A stretch of DNA of 64,000 nt from Linyphia triangularis (taxonomy: Eukaryota; Arthropoda; Arachnida; Araneae; Linyphiidae): NCBI GenBank assembly GCA_963978545.1, contig OZ021723.1:3658001-3722000 (forward strand). The letters are read 5' to 3'. Position numbers and translations under genes: made by a program. The notes below the pieces were generated by a model that saw only the letters and a program-made list of their open reading frames with translations, was not told the origin of the DNA and made no database searches. Of this stretch, positions 54,297 through 64,000 are shown piece by piece. Each line of letters starts with the position of its first letter. Positions within the stretch are counted from its first letter, which is position 1.

Positions 54297-54912
54297 CAGG
54301 GTGTCACAAAAGGTCATGTCCAAACGGCACACATGGTTGTGTCAGGTCATGAGGAAGCAGAATTGCATAGGAAAGGGGGGTCGGAAACGCGATTGTAATC
54401 CGCTAGAGGGCAATAAGCGCTAGCAGACGAAAACGCGGGCAGTCTGATTAATCGAAGCGCGGACGTTGCAGAGAGCCGGCACAGTACCTTGGCCACCACG
54501 GTCCCCGGACCTAGCCCCCCTGGATTTTTACCTCTGGGGATACCTGAAGTGTCTGGTGTACGAGACACCCGTTCCATCGGACATGGACCTCATCGCACAT
54601 ATCGTTGGGGAGACTACTGGCCAATTCGAACGAGTTCGCGATTCCATGCGTCGCAGATGTGAAGAGCAGCTGATGGGGCCAATTTTGAGCACTTACTATG
54701 ATTTGTAGCATTTTTCTTTTTTATTTGGTACTGTTTTGTTGTAAAATAAAGATTTTTTACACCGTTTGTTATCTTTTCTTTGCCTGACGGTTACGATGAA
54801 ATTTCACTGTCAAAATTGCGTTTCCGACCCCCCCTTTCCTATGTAATTCTGCTTCCTCATGACCTGACACAACCATGTGTGCCGTTTGGACATGACCTTT
54901 TGTGAGACCCTG
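54297..54912 (+). mobile_element. Mariner-like element, internally deleted
   Basis: About 95-bp inverted termini starting CAGGGTGTCACAAAAGG, with only about three differences between the two ends, flanked by TA (54295-54296, 54913-54914). The 616-bp element keeps only the end of its transposase gene. It is inserted downstream of the PIN-like gene. The well-matched termini indicate recent mobility. Confidence 0.9.
54466..54708 (+). pseudogene. Mariner-like transposase, C-terminal end
   Basis: An 80-codon frame with VPWPPRSPDLAPLDFYLWG, the signature around the third catalytic acidic residue in one widespread arthropod Tc1/mariner lineage (Asp in PLDF). It ends with RRCEEQLMGPILSTYYDL. The DNA-binding part and the first two catalytic residues are deleted. 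Confidence 0.85.
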
Positions 54913-54964
54913 TATACATTCTTAATCATCATTAATTATGTATCTATCTTTGTCCATGATTGGT

Positions 54965-56840
54965 GCGTCGTGACAGGAATATCCACAGCAGTGTTAGCAT
55001 AGCAGAAAAAAGTAAGCCTGACTTTCTGCATCCACAATAATTCCCACTAACCGATTTACAAGCATATGATACTTAATACAAAAGATCGTTTGGTGCAAAA
55101 GGCTTAAAAAAAGTCTCTGGTTGCGGACCTTTTTTCTCTCCACCATTATCATTTAGTGACTCAAACTTCCCTTCCCATTCCATTGCTGGCAAACTATTAC
55201 CAAACCATTTCTGGACTTGGAAGTAAACTCTTAGTATGTGTCGTTGACATGCTACTGTTGTTGGAGGCAATTTTGGCAGATCGCAATTTGATCGCAAATT
55301 CTACTTTTTTACAAAACATAAATTTGAAGTGACGAGCTCCATCCAATTTTATTTTTCTATCGACTCCATATAGCCCAAGTATGAATATTTTTTCACTAAT
55401 TAGTAATTGGTCTTTTGATACATTTTCATGCAAAAATTTTGAAGCTTGATTCTAAGCGTCCAACGAAGATTTCACAATTTCAACTGCTTTTATCTTTCCT
55501 AAACCATAAAAGCATGAAATAGTATCACATCCGGTAATTGCATACACAAACGAGATATTTGTTTCTGGTTTTAATATAATGTTCGATCAAAATGGCAATG
55601 TTGTAAAAAAGTTTAATTGGATCTTTGCCACATTTTTGCTTACAAAAAACCATTTCCTGTTTCTCTGGTGGTAGAGCCACTAATAAAGTCAACAAATCTG
55701 GATCATATCCTACAACCACTACCTTAGAGAACTCCTTGTGCTTTCCAACAGCAACATTCACTATATTTTCATCAGCATAATCTTCAGCTGTTAAGGTTGA
55801 TATAGATCTTTTATCCATTGCTGAAGCTACTACTTGTAATGATCTTGTTTTGTTTCTCTTAATGCCTAGAAAGTTTTCCTTAGGTGTCGTACATTTTGTG
55901 TTTTCTTCAAAATGGATGCCACATGAATTTTTCTTGGAAGCTCTTCTACTTTACTCTTCGTCTTTAGTGACTTAATGTATGTCCGTCCTTCATATATCCG
56001 TTGAAGTTGACAGTTACATAGTATCCTAAATATGAATTATAATACATATTTATAATTTCTCCATCAGCTGAATCATTTGACCAGCTTACATAATGGTTTA
56101 AAAATCCTCCATCTAGTACAAAATCAGCATCATGAACATCAATTGCAATTGACAACCATTTTCAAATATCTTCATCAATGAAGATTTTGGTCCTTTACGG
56201 AGTGACACATCATCAAATATATATGAAGGCCTAGAAGCCTTCTCGTATGACAGGTACTCTTTTAGTTTAATAGGACTATCAGAAATACATAAAATTCTGT
56301 TAAAAAGCTGTTGAGGATTGACAAATACTTCCACTGATCAAACTTTGACCATCCTCAGTCTGGCCTGAGTCTGAACATTGTCTTTTCTATGTAATTGCAA
56401 TTCAAAAAAGTTTTTTCCGCGCATTTTTTGAGTCTCTGCTATACCTACTTCATAGGCGTGATCACAATTTACTGAATCGTCGGAAATCTATCCAGTTGAC
56501 AATAATACAATTCTCCCGATTCTTTTGTAAATGAATTATGTTCTTGAAACCAAGGAGTAAACTTTTGTACATATATAACTGATCTCTTTTCTGTATTGAA
56601 TCCCTAACTTCTACGTGATGCTCCTTGTATGTTATAAAGCTCCCCAAAAGTCTTCTAATGCATCATGTACTTTTAAAAAATAGGTGGTTCTCTTAATTCA
56701 TTTAGAAAATGTACTTTCCTTAATGATTCTACCATGCGTCAAATCTCCAACAGATTTCATAGGGCGCATAAGGCATTGCTTAATACACATATCTGTTTAG
56801 GTGCCTGACCAAAATTTTCCACTTGCAATTAATTGCTATT
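54965..56840 (-). pseudogene. Uncharacterised PIN/FEN-like nuclease-family protein with C-terminal cysteine cluster
   Basis: Decayed gene in shifting frames, readable in order. N-terminal MRPMKSVGDLTHGRIIKES (about 56790-56720; family form 'M..(S/G)G.TRGRG..ES'). PQQLFNRILCISDS and YIFDDVSLRKGPKSSLMKI (about 56320-56170). DADFVLDGGFLNHYVSW (about 56130-56085; D.VL.GGFLLH). KVVVVGYDPDLLTLLVAL (about 55735-55670; family GEDTDLLVLL). ITGCDTISCFYGLGK (about 55540-55495), like the H3TH segment of FEN-type nucleases. Then LPPTTVACQRHILRVYFQVQ (about 55275-55215). Finally YCGCRKSGL (about 55015-54990), part of a cysteine cluster. I know this architecture as a multi-copy, unnamed animal family; nuclease function is inferred from the PIN-like motifs. 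At least four frame breaks. Confidence 0.7.
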
Positions 56841-57414
56841 AAGAATTGTTTCTTGATTACAAATCAAAAATAAGATTTTTAGCGCTTTGAACATCAGAAA
56901 AATATAGTGAAAATACCTATTTTGGATTTTACAGTTAAATCAAACAAGAAAAAAAAATAACAAAGAATAATAATAGGTCGAGCAAAATTTAGTAAAATTA
57001 TTCAATTAGGTATCTTGAGTGGGCATAGGGACACCTTTTGAATTCTAATTTCTCATCAATTGGCACTGTACGGGCACTAAAGAATACAAACCACGTGTAC
57101 AAAAACTTTTAAATGTTGACTACAAAACATCATACGAATATTAGACGGCCTCTCTTCATTGCGAACTAAAACGAAAAACTAAATACGAACCGGAATTTCA
57201 ATCGTTCCGCCCACAAGGAATGAAAACGAAAAAGGAGTACCCCTTTACCACAGCTTCGTTCGTTCAGATAGTAGTCAAGTTTTCGATATGCATTGTTCTA
57301 AACATAATATAATTAAATTTAAATAAGATATAGAATCATGACTAAAATAGTGAATCTAGAACAAATACCAAGCTAATTTATTACTTCGAAAAACTGCGAA
57401 TTTCACACACAGCA
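56841..57414. other. Upstream region of the PIN-like pseudogene
   Basis: Non-coding, AT-rich, between the gene's 5' end and the right inverted terminus. It would hold the promoter if the element was active; no motif stands out. Confidence 0.4.
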
Positions 57415-57964
57415 AGAGACAGCGATTGCCTCCCGCGTTTTTACGGGTAGGCTATTTCCGTAACGGACACGCACCATCCTCTTGCAGCCTGCATGTGTTC
57501 CAGATACCCAAATATTAAAAGTTTGATATTGCTTGAAAGGTTGAAAACTGCGCTAAATGTTTTCTTCAAATAGTTTTTATATATTATCGCAAATAAAATA
57601 GTAGTGCCCTAAATACCAAAACCAAAATACAGTACAAAATGAAAATTTTGCCTATTTTAGTAAATTCTCTTGAAAGTGTTACGTTTACAGAAAATTTTTA
57701 AATTTCTTTTCTGAAGAATATATAATAAGGAATAATATGGTAAAAAAGTTATGAATTTATAATGAATAACAATGGGAGATGCGAACGATAAATGAAAGGA
57801 TTCCAAAAAGGTGGTTTTAGGGGGTTGGGGGAGTTAGCACTAGGGTCAGGTTAGGGGACTTTTAGGAAAATGTTCCTCTAACAATGTTATAACTACTGGA
57901 AAAAGTTCAGTTTGTTTCTAATTTCTTCCGACATATGCTAATTCCGACCTTCATTGCTGTCGAG
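57415..57964. repeat. Right long inverted terminus
   Basis: Inverted match to 53303-53845. Ends ACCTTCATTGC at 57964. Confidence 0.75.
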
Positions 57965-59277
57965 TTCACAAACGTCATTGAAAATAACCAGGCAGCAGAA
58001 ATTTTAAATGAACCAGCATTCAACAATTGGAGGCATTCTATTTTTGCTAGATTTTAACTATTAATAATAATAGCATTTTGCAGTCATTAAGTATATTATG
58101 GAAATAAGTATGATTTAAATGCAACCATTACTTATAAGCATTTGAGTTGGATGTATTACTCAATTTTAGATTAAAACAAACAAGAGTTTTAAATGATTTT
58201 ATGACATAATATATTATTTTCCATATTTCATTAGGCTTGTGATTTCTTTTGGTAAGTCTGGGATTTATTAGTTATGTATGGTTTATTATTTATTCTATGG
58301 TTTTCATTGTTAAACTATACCATACTCATTTTATCCTCCACTCTACCCATTTTCACTTGCATAGGGGGAAATGAGTATATTAAACATATACCTATAAAAT
58401 GTTTTTTTACAAACATATTTTTACAACATAATAATTAAAATTTATGTATTCTTATTCCCAAGTACAATGTAAAGATGTTACTTATACCCTTTTTACTTAT
58501 AGGTTATTATACCCTTTTTACATCAATATACCTTATCAACTATTTTTATTTTCTCAATAGTTATTTTTTTTTTTTAAATTGCCGTTCATTAATTTCAAGA
58601 ACCGATAAATTAACAAATCAAATATTGATTAAAAAATAAAGGAAAACTGTTTATTTTTTATAAGTACGTCTTTGAAATATCTAAAAGATAAATTGAAGCA
58701 ATTTAAGATTTGTTAATTTTTGGCGAATCGAAAGATACTTAATATGTTTATCTAATTACTTTCAATGCTTTAAACTGTGTTAAGGCATTAAATGTCTTTA
58801 TTGTAGTACGGAATATAAATTTTGAATGGAACCAAAACCTGAACGCAGTCCCAATTCAACTTTAATGGATCACATATATTTTATCTCCATTCAAACAAAT
58901 TAAATGGTATTTCAAAGCATATTAGTTAAAGAGTGTCTTTCGGAATGTAATTATATTTCCCTTGACGGTTGTAAATACATTCATTCTTAAGGTTAGTCAC
59001 CTAAAGTCATTCGCTGAATTTATGGAGTCTATATGTAAATGAATTCTCTTAAAGTAAATTACTACGAATTGTTAAACACAATAAAATAATCTTTTCCATA
59101 GAAAAGTGGTAGTTAATCAACACAAGAGGACGATGTTCACTATACCTGGGAAGTGACTTTTGAAATGGCAGAATACATTTCATTGTTGCTTCAAAAGGAA
59201 ATGCGTAAGTAGAAACCCTTTCTGAAACAAAATTAATTATTAAAATAATCTGTGAGAATCTGATGTTTAAAGTTTAA
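57965..59277. other. AT-rich intergenic DNA
   Basis: No element is recognised. A short open frame ending at a GTAAGT-like donor near 59210 (HYTWEVTFEMAEYISLLLQ) is not supported by homology. Confidence 0.4.
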
Positions 59278-59720
59278 CTCTTTAGTTCCCATTGCAATTT
59301 TCTGGAATATCCTTTAGGGACCGGGTTCCCGCCCTAGAAGAAAAACCATTTTCACCCCTCCAAGTGGGGTAATTAGAGAGACAGGAAACAGACCCCTGCA
59401 AAACTAAGGGTGATTGATCCCTCTTCACTGTCTGGTTTCCAGGCAGAGGTTGACAACTCGTATATCCTCAAGGCGTTTTTCTTTTCTTTAACAGTACAAA
59501 GTATTTGTGTTTCGGACTGTTACCCCCTTGCTGTGAAGAGAGTCATAAAAATCGCACCCCGCTGTTAAGAGAGTCCTCTGTCGCTTTGTAGTGTGCAGCT
59601 AATGGTATCGGACCTCCAAGGTCCATTCAAGAAAGGGGGGAAAGAACTATGAGTGAAAAGACACGGCCGGAATGGGACTCAGCCGACTGGGGCGGTTGGG
59701 CCGGAACGGGGACAAGAGAG
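59278..59720. mobile_element. piggyBac-like MITE
   Basis: TTAA on both sides (59274-59277, 59721-59724). Ends CTCTTTAGTTCCC and inverted CTCTCTTGTCCCC match at 10 of 13 positions. The 443-bp interior is GC-richer than its surroundings and has no ORF. Confidence 0.62.
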
Positions 59721-59996
59721 TTAAGCTGATTAAATGCTATAAATCTGTGTTTGGAAAACTACTAGTTAAATATAAAATAAAATAAAATTCTAAATCAGTT
59801 TTCTATTTTTTTTTCTTTTAATCCTGTGGTATAAGATGCTGCACAAATGTGTTATACCAAAAGAGAGTGTGCATTGTAATTACTGCAGTTTGTATGAATA
59901 TGAATATAAATTTATTGTTTAACATCAAAAATACAAAAAAAAAAGATTATTATTATAGATTTTTTTTTGGATAAAATGGAGCTGTGTATATTGCAA
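59721..59996. other. AT-rich intergenic DNA
   Basis: Nothing recognised. Confidence 0.35.
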
Positions 59997-60318
59997 CGAT
60001 ATAGATAAACAACTGGATAGACTGCTTAACGCTGGGAAAATGAAGTCGTTGCCAGATGCCTTTGGTGGAAAAAAAAATACGGATTGCCGAGTATTGAAAA
60101 TAAAATGTTGTGTTGTACACAACATAAATGTCAATAGTAGACCTTAATTAGTAATAATGTTCACACAAATATCTACTCTGGTACTTTACAAGGATTCCCA
60201 TCCAACTATAAAAGTGAACTGTGATTGGTTAATCATCCCATCAGCGTCATCAACCACCGGAGCGTTTTTCTCTTTGCATTGACATCGGAGCAGTCTATCC
60301 AGTTGTTTATCTATATCG
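59997..60318. repeat. 322-bp segment bracketed by a perfect 30-bp inverted repeat
   Basis: 59997-60026 and 60289-60318 are exact inverted complements (starting 'cgatatagataaacaac'). The interior contains a palindrome around 'gtgttgtacacaac' and a TATA-like box. It could be a MITE, but no target duplication is visible. Confidence 0.75.
60206..60214 (+). promoter_or_regulatory. TATA-box-like sequence
   Basis: CTATAAAAG, followed about 30 nt later by 'catcagcgtc', which could be an initiator, and a short ATG frame at 60319 that runs into a GTACGT donor-like site. Suggestive only. Confidence 0.25.
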
Positions 60319-60908
60319 ATGGTATATTCAAGAACGTACGTAATTTTTTTTTGTATGTTAAGATGAATCTATCAGACGATTTTTGAATTTCCAAAAATAA
60401 TGTTTCGACAATTTTCTGGTGTACTCTCGGGACATTTTGCCCTTCTTTTCAACTCGTAAATAGATTAAAATTACATAGTTATGATGAATCAAGTAGTTAT
60501 TTTTTAGTTTTATATAAAATTAGTTGGTGGCCAAGTTATATGGAAAAATAGTTATTTCAATAAGGCCAAATATACATCTATCACAAATATACGTACGAGT
60601 CTTTAAAAGACCATTTTCTTGTGATTTTTTACAATTTCGCAGATGTTTAAAATACTAATAGACTGAGAGGGGACTCTAAGTTTAAGCACGCCATCGAACA
60701 TCATTCTGATTTGTTTTTTGTTTTTTTATAGAATGCAGCAAAAAGTCAGTAGATTACGAATAACGAATCCACCGTGGAAAAATGGCCGAAACTTGTTAAA
60801 AATTGATTTTAAATGAGTTGAGCTAAATCTGATTGCCAAATATGTCATAACTTGCTAAAAAGTGAACACACTTTTTTGTCTGGTAACTTACAGTTCTTTA
60901 ATTTTCAG
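60319..60908. other. Non-coding DNA upstream of the Ig-like exon candidate
   Basis: AT-rich. Ends in a pyrimidine-rich tract and CAG that could be a 3' splice site. Confidence 0.35.
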
Positions 60909-61080
60909 TGAGGAAGGTCGCAGACGATTTCTGATCTCTGGCTCGGAAAACTTGCATATTTTAAAAGTAAACCAAATTGGCGATATCAGTTACATCATCA
61001 CTGGCGTAATATTTATTGTCAACTTGGTAAGCCGTCGCCAGATATCTGAATCGTCTGCAACCTTCTTAACTGAAAATTAA
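60909..61080 (+). CDS. Candidate exon encoding the C-terminal half of an immunoglobulin-like domain
   Basis: After 'tctttaattttcag' the frame reads EEGRRRFLISGSENLHILKV, then NQIGDISY and later VSRRQISESSATFLTEN. 'SG...LHIL.V...D.SY' followed by 'S..SATFL' is the E-F-G strand pattern of an Ig domain. It recalls the arrayed alternative exons of Dscam-like genes in arthropods. The expected Cys after SY is not seen (SYIITG), and no donor follows the last codon before the stop at 61078; a GTAAGC at 61026 is an alternative donor. It may be a decayed or solitary exon. No partner exon was recognised. Confidence 0.33.
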
Positions 61081-63466
61081 AGAACGATGGGTTACCAAGG
61101 AGAAAAAAATGCTCCTAATTTGGCAAGTTACGGCATATTTTACCATCGGCATTTATACCACCAATTTATCTCCACATTCTATTAAAAATTCCAAATGATG
61201 TTCGATGGTGTACCTAAACATGCAGTCGCCTCTCGGACTATTATAACTAAAGTATCTTAAGCGTAACCGTTTATAGAATTCTAATATGAAATAATTCTTT
61301 TAGAAGGTGAGGGCGAGGTTTTTTTCTTAAATAGTTGAATTTTTTTTCCAAGAATTAAGTAAGGTAAAATTTAGAAAATTTTCATCGAAATTAATATGCT
61401 GGCAGCTAAAATTTTCTAAATTAAAAGTTATAAGTAAATTTTCAAAAATCTTTCCCTAGTTCTTTTTAGTTTAAACTTAAATACTATTGAAAAAAATTTG
61501 AATAACAAAGAAATATTGGAGAGAAATTTATAAGAAATATGTACCAATGTCACAAAATGAAAATGATTTTTGCATTGGTGATTTATTGAAGGTTATACGT
61601 ATTAATGTAATTTAAAAATTGGTGCCTGTGAAATTATGTATCTAAAAAAATGAGTCTTTTGTAATCCAGTAAAGTTTCCTAAGGTGAGTAAATGGTTCAA
61701 AATAAATATTAAATCATTGTTGTGAAATATTTCACAGTGCTGCAAAGAGCACTGTGACATCCAACCGTATTCCTTTTTGGGTAGTATTTGACTTTCCTCT
61801 CCTGCATACTATCATCTATAAACAATCTTTACTTTCATTACAGGAGCTTAAGTAATATCCACGCACTAATTACAGTGGAAAATAAATCACACATGCCATC
61901 AATACCAATCTAATCTCTTAAAATGTCTGTACGGTATGAAGTAGTAAGTAGTTTATGCAGTCAGCACAGGAAATAACATTAATAGTGAAAATGCCTGTTT
62001 CTGGGTAAATGAGAACTTAAGAGAGATTAAAAACAACATTTTTATGAGTTTAAGTGTGTGTTATATTTTCACTTTCAGTTCTTCCTGAATGTAAAATACG
62101 AATTGTTGCCCAAAACAATATTATTTTAATAAAATTTTAATTTGTTTTAATTCAAATTCAAAACAAATAGTGATTGACAAACCATTGAAGTGTAAATTAA
62201 GCAGAATTTTTTTTATAAATATTACACTTTTAAGAATTTTCTTCTCAGATTAATGGTGACATTGGATTACAAAAATAAATCCTTCTATTTTTTGCAAATA
62301 ATAATGCAATTCTTTAACCAGCAGCAGCAGCAAAAGCATTTAAGTTTAAACCAGAGATACCAGCCTTTCTGTCTCAATAGAGGTGAACAAACAAGTTTCC
62401 TGCCATTTGAAATTAAACTCAATCGGCAGCAACAACAGCTCAATCTCAAAACATCAACTGACAACTGGAGTCTGGACTGTACTGACACTGATCAATTCTC
62501 ACACGAACTTTTTATATTTTGGCGATAGTTCTACATAATTCTTGAAATACCCATGTAAACTTAACCGTTGCCACTACATTGAAGCTAATATTTTCGATAG
62601 TTTTTGCATTAATAAAAAGCTATAATTAAAAGTGATTAAAGAACTAATATAGAATTAGAATTTACCAAACATTAACATTAAGTACAATTATATACAAAAT
62701 CTTGATCGTAACAATATATTAAGAAATAGTATTTAGCAGTTAATAGCATAATTTATTATAACAATGTAGGAACTTACAAAGTTTTACAATAAATTGATCG
62801 TCTGAACTTGTAGTTAAAATACAATACAGCAGAATTGTTCCTTAAAAATTTTTAAGTTTTAAACAACAACATTCGGTGTTGATGAATTTCCGTTGGATAT
62901 GTAGAAATTAGGCACACTAAGCTGATGTCAGGATTTGAAATGCTTAAGGATTAGATAATGCAATGCAAACGTTAGCCAGATGTAAAATAGAAGATGAAAT
63001 TTATCAAAGGATTTCTGTTTACATTCTAATAGAGGATTAAATTCAATTAGTTAAATCTCTTGGAATCAAACTCATTACGTTTAATGTATCTACATCACAA
63101 CTTGTGTTTGTGTTACGCGTTTGAATTCCAAGCAATCTCCTATTCAGACAAATGCGTCAAATAAATCCAGCTAAAGGTTTGAGATTTGTTTATTACGTAA
63201 CCACTCAATAACTGTATTTATTGAGCTCAAGTTATTTAAATTTCTATTTTTCGAAAGAATTCAATTTGTTTTATTGGGGTTTTCTTGTACTCGATAAGGC
63301 ACATATTTTAAAAGATAAGTAACAATCAAAACGTGATAAGCTCTTAAATTATAAAAAAGTATAATCACTCTTCACAATCAAGGTAATTAAATATTCTCAA
63401 AATAATTACTCTTTAAATTCAAGCAACCAATGACATTTTCTTGACATCCATTTCTCTTTCAAAATG
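61081..63466. other. Intergenic DNA with one glutamine-rich open frame
   Basis: No element is recognised. At 62253-62528 (plus) a 91-codon frame contains QQQQQ from a CAG run and NRQQQQLNLKTSTDNW. A pyrimidine-rich CAG precedes it. There is no recognised similarity, so it is left as a possible exon only. Confidence 0.35.
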
Positions 63467-63647
63467 GCCAACCAAACGGTATAGTGGTTAGCGTGCTAGC
63501 TTCTAGACCACGAGGTTGCGGGTTCGAGTCCCGTGTTAGGCATGGGCGTTTGCAAATGTATGTTGCCTTGTCTAATGACGAATGTTTCGGCGCATTATAG
63601 CCCTCGTGTTGCTGACGGCACCAGGTAATCTGAAAACAACCAACCAA
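63467..63647 (+). mobile_element. tRNA-derived SINE, family 1
   Basis: Plus-strand copy: box A 'gtggttagcgtgc' (63484-63496), box B 'ggttcgagtccc' (63521-63532), body 'gtttcggcgcattatag', end in AACCAACCAA. A perfect 13-bp duplication CTCTTTCAAAATG flanks it (63454-63466, 63648-63660), so this is a recent insertion. Confidence 0.93.
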
Positions 63648-63660
63648 CTCTTTCAAAATG

Positions 63661-64000
63661 AATGAACTACTTGAGATAAGTTTCAAAAATGGTAGGCAGA
63701 TAAAACTAAGCCTTTTCTTGGCGAAGAACGGAAGCGCCCTGAGCCCATAACATTTTGGTGTACATTTACTATAAACATTAAAAAAAAAATATTAGTAGAG
63801 GGACTTTAACCGGAGTTTATTTAATAGTAATTATTCAGAAAGACAAAATCAGAGTTGTATATGGAAATTACCCAATCTGAAAGATATTAGACCCTTGGAA
63901 TTTAAACCATTTTATAGCAATAGAACTATTAAAATATTGCCTACTGAGCTTAAATAAAATTCTAATGAAGCAAACAAATTGTCATTGCGATATTAAACAA
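63661..64000. other. AT-rich intergenic DNA
   Basis: Nothing recognised up to the window end. Confidence 0.4.

Larger units (their letters stand above)
53303..57964 (-). mobile_element. Putative large DNA transposon with about 545-bp inverted termini and a PIN-like gene
   Basis: Segments 53303-53845 and 57415-57964 are inverted repeats, diverged but alignable throughout. Shared blocks include 'ctaatttcttccgac', 'tattttagcaaattctct' (with changes) and 'gaaggttgaaaa'-like sequence. Similarity stops at GCAATGAAGGT / ACCTTCATTGC, each flanked outside by TGT, a possible 3-bp target duplication. Between them lies one minus-strand pseudogene of an uncharacterised family and a small mariner-like element. 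The class is unknown. Chance association of a gene with an inverted duplication is the alternative. Confidence 0.6.

Noticed and set aside
59133..59210. A short frame (HYTWEVTFEMAEY) ending at a GTAAGT-like site
   Set aside because: About 26 codons with no convincing acceptor or homology.
62253..62528. A glutamine-rich 91-codon ORF
   Set aside because: The Q tract comes from a CAG repeat. No domain is recognised and the intron signals are weak, so it is not called as a gene.
63484..63532. tRNA gene
   Set aside because: The A and B box-like sequences belong to a SINE: the same head recurs in four copies with a shared non-tRNA body and target duplications.

Overview
The window is eukaryotic and almost entirely non-coding for the host. 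It is AT-rich, full of A/T runs, and filled with decayed and nested transposable elements of animal type: Ty3/gypsy and BEL/Pao LTR elements, an I/Jockey-group LINE, Tc1/mariner, piggyBac-like and hAT-like DNA elements, Helitron-like elements and tRNA-derived SINEs. The mix, a SCAN-like Gag and several protein families known to me mainly from arthropod genomes suggest an arthropod, most likely an arachnid such as a spider. That assignment is inference. No complete host gene is visible; one immunoglobulin-like exon candidate lies near 60.9 kb.

Layout. 0.4-3.9 kb: a very young, internally deleted gypsy element (minus strand; 466-bp LTRs with about 2 differences, TTAT target duplication, tRNA-Leu-type primer site). 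4.9-6.6 kb: a Helitron-like element with a tandem array. 6.8-10.7 kb: AT-rich DNA with one candidate MITE. 10.7-14.1 kb: two Helitron-like elements joined head to tail, the first interrupted by a piggyBac-like MITE. 15.8-25.5 kb: a Tc1 element split by a SINE and by an 8-kb hAT-like element that holds a LINE, another SINE and an unclassified reading frame; a second, deleted Tc1 element starts 7 nt after it. 26-28 kb: piggyBac-like MITEs, probably nested. 29.2-36.4 kb: a full-length gypsy element (plus strand) with a SCAN-like Gag and a pol region inactivated by stops and a frameshift.

38.7-50.3 kb is a four-level nest: a Tc1 element holds a BEL/Pao element, which holds a foldback element with about 1-kb arms, which holds a SINE. 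Most boundaries have target duplications, so the order of insertion can be read. 50.7-52.1 kb: a fourth Helitron-like element with six near-identical 148-bp units. 53.3-58.0 kb: a probable large DNA element with about 545-bp inverted termini around a decayed gene for an uncharacterised PIN/FEN-like protein with a C-terminal cysteine cluster. This is the most interesting object in the window. 59-64 kb: a piggyBac-like MITE, a 322-bp segment bracketed by a perfect 30-bp inverted repeat, the Ig-like exon candidate and a SINE.

The genes do not form a host pathway. They are parts of mobile elements, most of them inactivated. Likely partnerships: the deleted gypsy element needs a relative's reverse transcriptase and integrase; the MITEs need transposases encoded elsewhere; the SINEs need LINE machinery.
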